From assembly GCA_036939975.1 (NCBI GenBank), contig JALLPB010000174.1, forward strand, positions 1-21,381: a DNA stretch of 21,381 bases. The letters run 5' to 3'. Positions 1 to 8,776 of the stretch are shown piece by piece. The notes below the pieces were generated by a model. That model searched no databases. It worked only from the letters and a program-made list of their open reading frames with translations, and was not told the DNA's origin. The DNA comes from Cyclostephanos tholiformis (taxonomy: Eukaryota; Bacillariophyta; Thalassiosirophyceae; Thalassiosirales; Thalassiosiraceae). The position numbers were made by a program, and so were the translations under genes. Positions within the stretch are counted from its first letter, which is position 1. Every line of letters starts with the position of its first letter.

Positions 1-189
1 ACAATATATCTATTGTATTAATTAGATACATTTAATGTAACACACCGTTATTAATAATTCAAAATGAATAAATGACTTTATCACAGTACAAATAAAATAT
101 ACAATAGAAGCATGAGATTTAACTGCAGAGGCACTTAATTATACTAATAGTAACAGTTTAGTTTTATAGATCCATTTTTGGCTCTTGTG
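1..189. other. AT-rich stretch, no gene seen
   Basis: A/T-rich sequence with short A and T runs. I see no reading frame, RNA fold or repeat that I can defend. Confidence 0.5.
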
Positions 190-830
190 AGGTGACATGA
201 GGGCTGGCACAGTGGTGGCAGAGATGACAGCTTGGTCCGCATCTTCACCTCTAGCTCTCATTGCATCTTTGCCTATTGTTGTGTCTTTGCCTCTCGTTGC
301 ATCATGACCTGATTTGTTTGGTTGGTTGTTGCATCATTGCTCTGCCTCTTGTCATTGTATTCCATTGTATTGTCATGTCACTTTGCTCTGCATCTTGTCA
401 TTGCTTCTCTTCTTGAATTGACTCGTCACATCTCGTCTTCTCTTGTTGTAGCCTCACATCTTTGCCTCTTGTCACACCCACATTGTTTGGTTGGTTGATG
501 CGTCATCGCATTGCATCCCATTCTCACATCCCATCTCATATCTTGTTGTCGTGTTGCATATCATCTTGTTGTCCCGTTGCATTGTGTTTTGTCACAACAT
601 CTCATTTAGTTGGTTGTTGTGTTCCTTGTCCCAGCATGTCGACCTCCACCTCTGGTTGCATTGCATCTCTTTGACAATGACTTGTTGATGCCCTCATTGT
701 TGTTATTCCTCCCCCAAAGCCGCCTAATGCCATCACTACAACCTTCAATGGCCACCCAACGTGCCTCCCAAAATGCTGCCACCATCACCCAACAACATCA
801 CCACGTAGCCATTTTGATTGTTGTGCACTG
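190..830. repeat. Degenerate pyrimidine-rich repeats (TTGCATC / CTCTTGTC type)
   Basis: Short motifs such as TTGCATC, CTTTGCCTCTTGT and TCTTGTC recur with variation. A longer unit is also visible: TTGTTTGGTTGGTTG occurs at 314-328 and again at 483-497, followed each time by a similar TGCATCATTGC-like stretch, and a third degenerate copy lies near 604-617. The short open frames here are poor in ordinary protein features and overlap on both strands, as expected of repeat DNA. I read it as decayed satellite-type sequence and not as coding. Confidence 0.55.
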
Positions 831-1258
831 ACTTGTCTAAAAATAGTACTAATAGTAGTCTTTTTGCCAACGTGGAGCTAACATGTCAGCAAAAATGACA
901 TTTGAGATGTCATGTTGGCATCCTTGGCAACATATATTTTGGCCATGTTGGAAACATGTCAGCCAACATGCACCAATGTCAGTGCCGACAACATGTCTGT
1001 CTTTTGGGCATTCTGGCCGACATTAAAAATCTGACATTCCCAGCTAAGAAACCCAAGCCAGCCTTTGCTCATTTTTCAAGGAAACATAAAAACAAATGTC
1101 TTGGGTAATCATTATTTTGCTAGAAGTCTCCATGATACAAGTCAAATCAGGTTCAAATCTGCCCCTCACTAACATTTACTGGGATTGTTCGACTCGGTGG
1201 GGGTCATCCATACCTTTTGTGTGATGGACCTCTGACTCAATTGTCATGTCAGATACTA
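831..1258. repeat. Intergenic stretch with dense ACATGTC / CCAACATG motifs
   Basis: ACATGTCAGC occurs at 881-890 and 954-963. CATGTTGG occurs at 911-918 and 944-951, with its reverse complement CCAACATG at 963-970, and ACATGTCTGT follows at 991-1000. The motifs lie in both orientations within about 120 bp, so the stretch can fold on itself. No convincing gene is present, and 1010-1258 shows nothing I can name. Confidence 0.4.
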
Positions 1259-1910
1259 CAAATGAAGACAAAGCAGAAGACAAAGACATAGATGAAGACA
1301 AAGACAAAGATAAAGATGAAGATAAAAGATGAAGATAAAGATGAAGATAAAGATGAAGATGAAGATAAAGATGAAGATAAAGATGAAGACAAAGATGAAG
1401 ACAAAGACTTAGATATGAGGTCAAAGACAACAAGGAGGACAAAGATGACAACAAAGATAAGTCAAAGACAAAGACATCAAAAAAGACTAAGACTAAGACA
1501 TAAACCAAGACATAGTCAATGACATACTAGACAAAGACAGAGACAAACAAAGACAAAGACAAAGGTGAAGTCATAGATGAAGACAGAGCCAAAGGCAAAG
1601 ACATAGACACATGCAAACTTAAAGACTAAAACAAAGACAAAGAAGAAGGTAATGACAAAGAGGACATAGTAGAAAACAAAGTCAAAGGCAAAGTTGAAGA
1701 CAATAATAAAGATGAAGATGACAACAAAGACAAAGACAAAGACAAAGAAGAAGAAGACAAAGACAAAGACAAAGACAAAGACAAAGACAAAGAAGAAGAA
1801 TACAAAGACAAAGATGAAGACAAAGGTAAAGACAAAGACCAAGACAAAGACCAAGACAAAGACCAAGACAAAGAGAAAGACAAAGAGGAAGACAACTATG
1901 AAGACAAAGT
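1259..1910. repeat. Purine-rich satellite of AAAGAC and AAAGATGAAGAT units
   Basis: The plus strand is almost all A and G with scattered C or T in a 6-bp (AAAGAC) or 12-bp (AAAGATGAAGAT) rhythm. It is most regular at about 1290-1410 and 1730-1880. Frames through it read as Lys/Asp/Glu or Lys/Thr strings on one strand and Phe/Val or Ser/Leu strings on the other, none with a recognisable domain. This is simple-sequence DNA and should not be annotated as a protein. Confidence 0.75.
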
Positions 1911-1984
1911 CACTGTCCATTGTCAGGGTGGAATACAAGGGTCAAGAGAAGGTCAATCTGGGTATGGCTTAAGGCAGAATTCAA

Positions 1985-2210
1985 ATGATCCGCCAACCTG
2001 GTCAACTCTCTCCAGCAACTCATGCAGTGGTGGCTCATCTTGCAGCTCAGCAAGCAAGCGACAGCTCAGCAACTTGCAGCTCAGCAAGCAGCGGCTCAGG
2101 TAGCAGCGGCTCAGATGGCGGCAGCTCAGCAAGTGGCGGCTCAGATGGCTCATGATGCAGCAGCTGCACAAGCAGCTCAGGTGGCTTAGCAACTCACAGC
2201 TCAGAAGCAC
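1985..2210 (+). repeat. GCTCAG-type repeat with a possible Ala/Gln-rich reading
   Basis: CAGCTCAGCAAG and GCGGCTCAGATGG-like units repeat irregularly. In one plus-strand frame a stretch from about 2009 reads as a Leu/Gln/Trp-containing helix followed by many AAQ triplets, and ends in TAG near 2190. The same frame has a TGA shortly upstream, near 1988. It could be the remnant of a helical repeat protein or a transposon Gag tail, or only a tandem repeat. I see no start codon context, splice sites or partner domain. Confidence 0.4.
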
Positions 2211-2644
2211 CAACTTAGCAGCAGGGCAACAACCTTGATCAGCATATCCCAAGTGCTCTTTTGGCTGAAGCTCAGCACCACTCAGGGCATGCTGCTGGTT
2301 GCGGTGAGGAACAATGTTCTCCTTGGTCGTAGGCAGATTGTCAGTGAAGTGTTTATTTTATGCTTTGATGGTGCCCCCATTAGGATTCAACTCAGATGTG
2401 TACTGTGTACTACTCTTGGTTATTGGTATAGCATGCACAATGGGGGGTGTTTTAGTGCTATTTTGCTGTGCCATGATAAATTGGAGACTTTGAAAATAAT
2501 CGGATTTACTACTCGTAAGGATTATGCTTGCGAGGTTTAGTAATGAGTATTTCTGTCAATTTTCTTCGATCCCTAAGCAGAAAAAGTGTTTACTGGATCA
2601 TTTTGGGCACGGACATCTCAAATAATGGGGATGAGAAAGTGTAT
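2211..2644. other. Intergenic, nothing recognised
   Basis: Mixed-composition sequence between the left repeats and the 3' end of the LeuRS gene. Short open frames exist on both strands but show no motif, bias or splice structure. The part nearest 2640 is probably downstream flank of the LeuRS transcript. Confidence 0.4.
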
Positions 2645-2650
2645 TTTATT
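2645..2650 (-). terminator. AATAAA polyadenylation signal of the LeuRS gene
   Basis: The minus strand reads AATAAA beginning 23 nt after the LeuRS TAA stop. That is a plausible position for a short 3' UTR, in agreement with transcription from right to left. Confidence 0.5.
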
Positions 2651-2672
2651 GGATCAGAGAAAAATATTATGC

Positions 2673-5600
2673 TTACTTTGCTACAATTATATTCAAAATC
2701 CTCCCTTGAACAAAGATAATCTTCTTTACATCTTTCCCATCCACCTGGTTGAACACACTCTGAACCTGCATGGCCTCTGCCATCGCCTCATCTTGATCTG
2801 CATCCTTGGATATTTCGATTTCTCCCCGTTTCTTACCATTTACTTGAACCCCGATTCTCACCATATCATCTACGCATAACGCTTCGTCATACTCCACCCA
2901 CGGATGGTAAGCCAACGACTCTCCATTCCCAAGCAGACTCCAGCATTCTTCCCCGAGATGGGGTGCGAAAGGAGAGACCATGAGAACCAAATTCTTGGCA
3001 GCCTCTCGCGGGACTCGGTCTTTCAATGACGTCAAGTGATTGGTAAGCACCATCATTGCGGATATGGCCGTGTTAAACGACATGTTATTTATGTCGTCCG
3101 TCACCTTTTTCATCGTCTTGTGCAGTATCTTAGTCGTTTCGGCATCCATTTCGACAGCGCTGCCATTCTGCACGGCCGACATCACGACATTGTACACTTT
3201 GTTTTGAAACCGGACGACTCCGGCGACTTGACTAGTCTGCCAGGGCTTGACGGCCTCCAACGGCCCCATGAACATCTCATACAGGCGAAGGGCGTCTGCT
3301 CCGTGGGAATCGACGACATCGTCGGGGTTTACCACATTTCCACGAGATTTTGACATCTGGAGAAGTAATGGGGGGGGACGAAAATGAGAAATATGATGCA
3401 ATGGGGCACAAGGTATACGGAATTAATGCTTGATGGATTAGTCAGGGTTGCTATGTTGCGTACCTTTTCGCCGTCAGAACCGAGGATCATGCCCTGGTGC
3501 ACTAGCTTCTGAAATGGCTCCGGGTGTTTGGTGTACCCCAAATCGAAAAGCACCTGATGCCAGAATCTCGCGTACAGCAAGTGAAGCACCGCATGCTCAG
3601 CTCCACCAACGTACAAGTCCACAGGCATCCAATCCTCGTCGAGCTCAGGGCTAAACGCCTTCTCGTTATTCTTCGGATCGAGGAAACGGAAATAATACCA
3701 GCACGACCCTGCCCACTGGGGCATTGTGTTCGTCTCGCGCGCGTACCACCTTCCTGCCTTTTGGAAGTACCGCCAATCCTTGGCGCGGGCAAGGCATCCT
3801 AATGGGTCGTCCCCGGGCGAGAAGTTTTCCATCTCAGGAAGCGTCAGCGGCAGGTCAGCCTCGTCCACAGGTATGGGCATATCGTACCGTATAACATGCT
3901 CGGAGTCCTCCCTTGGATTTGCGTTCGTGTGGTCCACGCCCTCGGGGAAGTCAACGGGGAAGTAGATAGGTATGGGCTCGCCCCAATATCGCTGACGAGA
4001 GAATACCCAATCGCGGAGTTTGTACGTCACTTTCGGCCCGCCCATGGAGAGCTTCTCCAGCCTGTTCGTGATCGCCGCCTTGGCCTCGATCGTAGTCATG
4101 CCGTCGAAGTCACCGCTGTCGACGTTTATGCCGTCTTCAGTGAATGCCGCGTCCATCGTACCATCGCCGTGGTCGTGGACGTCGTCGCCCTCTACCCCGG
4201 CGGCGGGCACGACCACCCTCCTAACCTCCAGCCCGAATTTCGTCGCGAATTCCAAGTCGCGATCGTCGTGCGCCGGCACGGCCATGACGGCTCCGGTACC
4301 GTACGATCCCAGGACGTAGTCCCCAATCCATACCGGTATCCTCTCGCCCGTTAGGGGGTGGATCGCATATCCTCCGGTGAAGACTCCGGTCTTCTCTTTG
4401 GAGGAGGTACGATCGAGGTCTGACCGGGAAGACGTCGTGCAGATATATTCGTCGACCTCGTCCTTCCGATCCGGGGACGTCACGGAGGACACGAGGGGAT
4501 GTTCCGGCGCGAGGGTCAGGTAAGTCACGCCGTAGAGCGTGTCGGCACGAGTGGTGAATACCGTCACTTTCTGCGGGGTCAAGAGAGTTGATGGGGAGAT
4601 GTTGCGAGGAAATCGGGTGAGGAAGTGGAAAATAATGCACAATGACGCTCGAAACATCCCCCATCATGTCTCTCTCTCTACATTCTCCCTCTCTCTCTCT
4701 CCTGCGGCTTCGCACACACGTTCCCTCGTATACGCACGCACTTTCTCGTCGACTCACCTGATCGTCGAGACCCTCCAATCCAAAATCGATCTCCGTCCCA
4801 ATGCTCTTTCCTATCCACTGCTCCTGCGCGACCATCGTGCCGCTCGGCCAATCCAATCCCTCCAACCCGGCCTGTAATCTGTCGGCGTACTTCGTGATCT
4901 TCAATACCCACTGCCTGAGCGGCAATCGTACCACGGGATGATCGCCACGTTCGCTCAATCCGTTTATCACCTCCTCGTTCGCGAGGACCGTGCCTAGGGC
5001 AGGACACCAATTCACGGACACGGTGCTCTGCGATGCCAATCCCGCCTTATATAGCTGAAGGAAGATCCACTGCGTCCACCTGACGTATTCGACGTCGGTC
5101 GTTGCCAGTTCCTTATCCCAATCGTACGAGAAGCCGAGCATCTGCAGCTGCCTGCGGAAGTTATTTATGTTCCTGGTGGTCGTGACCTCCGGCCGAGTGC
5201 CGGTATTGATCGCGAATTGCTCCGCGGGAAGGCCGAAGGAATCCCACCCTATGGGATGGAGAACGTCGTGACCCGTCATGCGCCAGTATCGCGCCATCAC
5301 GTCCGAGGCTATTTTTGGTTATATATATTTATCGAGAGAAAGGGGCGTCGGGCAGGGAGGGCGGGCGGGGTTCGTTGAGGGGGGGGGGGGGGGGGGGGGG
5401 GGAGAGGGAGAATGCGGGATCGTAAAACGGTGAGAACGGTCGGTATTTATACCGCACGTTGGTCGAAAAACAAGGTAGATTACACCCATTCTCCCCACCC
5501 ACATCTCCTCCACACCATTACACATAATGATCTCGAAAACATCCCCACTCCCCGCACTTCATCATCCGTCGTCGTCATCGTTCGTCGTTTAAAATGAACC

Positions 5601-6227
5601 ATCGACCCCCCCCCCCACCGAGAAACGACCGAACCAAGAGAAAAAAAGAAGAAAAAACGAACGAACTAACTCACCGGTATAACCCTCCGGATGTCCGACG
5701 TGCAATCCCGCGCCGCTTGGATACGGGAACATGTCCAACACGTACTTCTTCCCCTTCGAGCTCTTGATTACGCTGCCATCCTCGAGTATCGTGCGTCTAT
5801 TCGGGGTGGCGAAAGTATTTTGCTCCTTCCAGTATCGTTGCCACTTCGATTCGACTTGGGCGAAGGGGTATCCCCCCCCTCCCCCCGCCGCCGCCGCCGC
5901 CGCCGAGGAGGACGAGGACGAGTCCTCCCTCGTCTCGCCCTCGACGGTGCTCATGCATCGACGCGTGTCGGAATATTCACGAGATGACGACGTCTGTCGT
6001 ATGTGATGATATCCAAACGACGACGGGGGCGACGTCGTCGTCGTCGTCGTAATCGTCGCACCGCATCGACGACGGATCGGGAACAACGCGCGACCGCCAT
6101 CGCCACCCCCCGCGCGGAAAGCGAACGCGATTCTCCCGTTTCGGGATGCGGCGGAGACGGATGCGATCATCATCGTTACGACGACGACAAAGATCGCGGT
6201 TGCGGATTTGGCGAGGTTTGGTCTCAT
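2673..6227 (-). CDS. Organellar (bacterial-type) leucyl-tRNA synthetase, four exons
   Basis: Charges tRNA-Leu with leucine in plastid and/or mitochondrial translation. Exons on the minus strand: 6227-5675, 5308-4758, 4570-3464 and 3356-2673. The introns have GT-AG ends and the joined frame gives about 964 residues. Class I signatures are present: the HIGH-like HVGH after FPYPSGAGL near the end of exon 1, [17 protein letters not shown] in exon 2, [10 protein letters not shown] and CWYYFRF in exon 3, and KMSKS made by joining ...GEK to MSKSRGN. The editing domain ([18 protein letters not shown]) is intact, so this is a full-length bacterial-like LeuRS. The chosen ATG opens a protein with a hydrophobic signal peptide ([16 protein letters not shown]) followed by an Arg/Ser-rich transit-like region with AFAF, as in diatom plastid precursors. 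A second in-frame Met ([10 protein letters not shown]) follows a mitochondrial-presequence-like Arg stretch. An in-frame ATG at 6476 would only add a His/Thr stretch made by a microsatellite. Function is very secure; exact targeting is inferred. Confidence 0.95.
3357..3463 (-). other. LeuRS intron 3
   Basis: The minus strand has donor GTACGC at 3463 and an acceptor ending TCTCCAG at 3357, 107 bp, phase 0. Splicing joins GSDGEK to MSKSRGN, so the catalytic KMSKS loop exists only after splicing. Reading through the intron gives a premature stop. Confidence 0.9.
4571..4757 (-). other. LeuRS intron 2
   Basis: The minus strand has donor GTGAGT at 4757 and an acceptor ending CCCCGCAG at 4571, 187 bp, phase 0. 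Splicing joins GLDDQ to [14 protein letters not shown], the normal continuity at the entry to the editing domain. Confidence 0.9.
5309..5674 (-). other. LeuRS intron 1 with long homopolymer tracts
   Basis: The minus strand has donor GTGAGT at 5674 and an acceptor ending AAAATAG at 5309, 366 bp, phase 1. Splicing gives [15 protein letters not shown], the expected LeuRS sequence. The intron holds a run of 24 G on the plus strand (5379-5402) and a run of 11 C (5606-5616). Long homopolymers are hard to sequence, so their exact lengths are uncertain. Confidence 0.88.
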
Positions 6228-6945
6228 ATCTCGCCGCTCCTCCTCTCTACTATACGTTTTGTGATGTCTGTGCGTGTGCGTGTTTTTGTGTTTGTTTGTG
6301 TGTGTGTGTTTGTGTGTGTGGTTGTGGGAGCGAAAAGTGTCGTCCGTAAAATCGAGTCTTGGGATTTTTTTCTCCGGGAGATGCGAGATAACAACATCTA
6401 TGGTCTCGGGCCGTGGTGTGTTGTCAATGGCAGAGAAGTCAGGGATGGGAGGTTGACGAAGGTGTCTACGAGCCATTTATATCCAGATACGTTGGGCAGA
6501 GTCGCATGAGCTTTTATGATTACCGAGTAAGGGGGGGGGGGGGGATGGGGTCAAAACTGTTCTTCGTCTGGACAGTGTCTATCTCAAAAGATAGAGAGAT
6601 TGAAAAAAAGATTCTCATACTCAAGTGTGACTTAGATTCATGGTTAAACATCACCCCGATCTTCACATTTGAAGTATGCGTTGTGCCAATGCCATCCCTA
6701 TTCCCATGTGAGATATCACCGTCTCGCACGATAGATGTGCTCGAAACGACGCACATGAACGAATTTTCCATATTATCCGCTCGCGACATTTCACTTCTTC
6801 AAAGAAGATCACGAGAGAATCCATGCAACGGACTGTATTCGACGTGGCAAAATGAATCCATCAATGTTTTCGTTGCGTTGTTAATCAATCCGTTGTTAAT
6901 CAATCGAGGCATATTGCATCCGATCCAATTCAAATGATGGTCCCC
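6228..6945. other. Intergenic between glycosyltransferase and LeuRS
   Basis: No gene is supported. The stretch contains a (TG)n-type microsatellite at about 6267-6330, a run of 14 G at 6531-6544, and a 15-bp tandem duplication around 6876-6905 (GTTGTTAATCAATC units). It must hold the LeuRS promoter and the 3' flank of the upstream gene. I can identify neither a TATA box nor an initiator with confidence. Confidence 0.45.
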
Positions 6946-8267
6946 TCATCTCGCTGGAGAGGTACATACTCCGCAATATGCCGTTCCAAGAACACGGGAG
7001 TAGAAGTAGAGACTTTCGTCGGCCTCATCCAACACGACGTAACTGCAAACGTGCCATGATCCCATCGATAACTTGCAATCGTCTTCATGACCGACCGGAA
7101 CGCGTTGCAACAAATCCGATCCGCGGGGATGCGGTTGAGCTTCTAGATTCACCTCCTTCAATAGATAGGTGCCATTACAATCGTCATTTCTCGTGTTGGA
7201 GAGATCGGTGACATTCTGCACTTCCATCCACGCTTCTATCAAGGATCCAGGGCCGAGATACAAATCCGACGGCGGATGTCTCTTACCAGACAGCGTCTCT
7301 AGCATCATTCGTAGACTCAGACGTACGATGGGATTGTCCTTCTCTGCAGCCAAGAATGCCTGGAAGAATCCTCGAAACGTACCCTGCGGTTCCCATTGCT
7401 TCACGGTGACGAACGTGACATTCTTTGGCGCCGAGTAAGGTCGAACGACGAGTACATCAACATCGAAATAATACCCGCCGTGCAAACTTAGATATGCTAC
7501 ACGACATAAGTCAGCTTTAAACATTCCTGTAATCGAATATATGAAGAGAAATTTAGGAACATCCATCTTATGCTGCTAAAACACGAGGTCTGTGTAATGG
7601 ACGTACCTTCCAGCTTAGGATCATTGAAAAATGGGATCAGTTCCGGCTCTGTTCGATTCAGAGTGTCGATGCAATCGTCATCCGACAAAAAAACGAAATG
7701 CAGGTCCGGCCAAATTCGACTATATGACCTGACTGTGGCCTTCGCGTTCTCGGCAAGGGTGTGCAAATTCGGTATCGTGGAGTTCGAAGCCGATACGGAA
7801 CAGTCGAATAAGTTGTACTTGTGGGTGAAAATGAGAAGGTGCGGAATTCGATCTCCGAGCTCAGCTTCCTCCTTGCTATGGTTGTCATATTGACCGTAGT
7901 CAAAAATGCGATTCGCCCTATCGACGGTGGCAGAATTTTCATCAACCAGATCATTATAGCAATCCCATCTAGGGGAATGCTGCGGCTGGGGGCATCTCGA
8001 CAAGAGGGATGCCTGTTCATGAACATCCCACCAATTCGATGGAAGGGCAGGTAATGCTGGTGCTCTTTCATTTGAAATGAGGCGTATGTAAATGAGGCCG
8101 CAGGTAATCGATAGGGGCAGGATTATTTCAATCGCAGACCATCGTTGTTTTCGTCGTTTAAATTTCAATCGCCTCCTATTTACGTGAGTCCTCGCGACGA
8201 ATTTCCCCCCGCTCTCCACGTCAACGATCCTGCTACTGAGTCTGGCGGGACTTCTGCGCATCTTCAT
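6946..8267 (-). CDS. Type II membrane glycosyltransferase with DXD motif (Gly_transf_sug / OCH1-like), two exons
   Basis: Probably transfers a sugar from a nucleotide sugar to a glycan in the Golgi lumen. Exons on the minus strand are 8267-7607 and 7526-6946, giving about 413 residues. The protein starts with a short basic cytosolic tail, then one membrane anchor (IEIILPLSITCGLIYIRLI), then a lumenal stem and catalytic domain. The diagnostic block is KADLCRVAYLSLHGGYYFDVDV: the K/R-A-D-L-x-R start, the GGYYFDVDV metal and nucleotide-sugar motif with its DVD at 7456-7464, and a downstream PGS/Trp-rich part, matching the sugar-binding-DXD glycosyltransferase family (GT32-like). I chose ATG 8267 because the frame has no earlier ATG before a stop at 8328. 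Sugar specificity (mannose, galactose, N-acetylglucosamine) cannot be read from the sequence. Transcription runs toward the LeuRS gene. Confidence 0.82.
7527..7606 (-). other. Glycosyltransferase intron
   Basis: The minus strand has donor GTACGT at 7606 and an acceptor ending GATTACAG at 7527, 80 bp, phase 1. Splicing gives DPKLEGMFKADLCR, directly in front of the DXD block. Without splicing the frame stops inside the intron. Confidence 0.88.
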
Positions 8268-8460
8268 GAGGGTCCCCACTATCGTCGATCTCCGACGCCA
8301 TGCGCAGCAGATTGGAGGCCGTTGTTGCTAAGTACCGATGAATTTCCGGGTGGATGGGACTAAAAAGACGGTGATAATAATATCGTCTAGTCTGAGCGGA
8401 CGACCCCTCGTTTGTTCCCCTGTAACCCGTCGCTACCAACCCTACCGTACTGGTCGGGGC

Positions 8461-8465
8461 ATAAG
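8461..8465. other. Candidate target-site duplication next to the 3' LTR
   Basis: ATAAG directly flanks the outer edge of the LTR. Copia elements normally duplicate 5 bp, but the matching copy beyond the other LTR is lost at the N, so this cannot be confirmed. Confidence 0.3.
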
Positions 8466-8746
8466 TGTAGCGACTAAACGCTGGGAGCTTTCGGACTACT
8501 GGGGGCGTTGGACTGCAACACCAGGACGGATCAATTCAATTGATCAGTCTCTAAAACTTATGACAGAGTGCGAACAGAGAAGAGATCTTCTCCGCGCTGT
8601 GTCGACTACACTAGACACGGCAGACAGACAGACAGACCAAAATCCAACAGAGCGACCGAGCGAGCGACACTCCAACAGAGCGAGCGAGCGAGCGACACTC
8701 CGATTTTCGAGGTTTCTGCACGATTTGCAGTAGTTTAACTACTACA
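8466..8746 (-). repeat. Complete 3' LTR (281 bp)
   Basis: Begins TGTAG and ends CTACA as the terminal inverted repeat of the LTR. The inner edge abuts a polypyrimidine stretch on the plus strand. Its first 72 bp on the plus strand match the partial 5' LTR at 15362-15433 exactly. A 15-bp palindrome, AGTAGTT/AACTACT around one base (8729-8743), lies at the start of U3. It should carry the promoter in U3 and the polyadenylation region, but I cannot place a TATA box. Confidence 0.92.
8643..8698 (-). repeat. 28-bp tandem duplication in LTR U3
   Basis: Two adjacent 28-bp units (8643-8670 and 8671-8698), each starting TCCAACAGAGCGA, differ at one position. They are rich in CGAGCGAG steps. Short tandem repeats in U3 often act as enhancers in LTR elements; that role here is inference. 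Confidence 0.7.
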
Positions 8747-8755
8747 CTCCCTCTC
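8747..8755 (-). promoter_or_regulatory. Polypurine tract
   Basis: The minus strand reads GAGAGGGAG directly before the 3' LTR. This is the purine-rich RNase H-resistant primer expected for plus-strand synthesis in LTR retrotransposons. Confidence 0.75.
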
Positions 8756-8776
8756 GAAAGCTGATGACAGGGGTGG

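Noticed and set aside
1176..1972. Several open frames of 75-140 codons in the purine satellite, some looking like membrane (Phe/Val) or Lys-rich proteins
   Set aside because: They are direct translations of a hexamer repeat on both strands, with no start context, domain or splice structure.
4221..5010. Long overlapping frames on both strands within LeuRS
   Set aside because: These are Arg/Ser-rich out-of-frame readings of GC-rich exons and introns; the spliced LeuRS frame accounts for the region.
6225..6476. An earlier in-frame ATG (6476) that would lengthen LeuRS by 83 residues
   Set aside because: The added part is largely His/Thr from a TG microsatellite. The ATG at 6227 directly opens a good signal peptide.
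6413..6937. A 174-codon plus-strand frame between the two minus-strand genes
   Set aside because: It starts in repeat DNA, includes a poly-G translation and shows no domain. It lies in what should be promoter and 3' flank.
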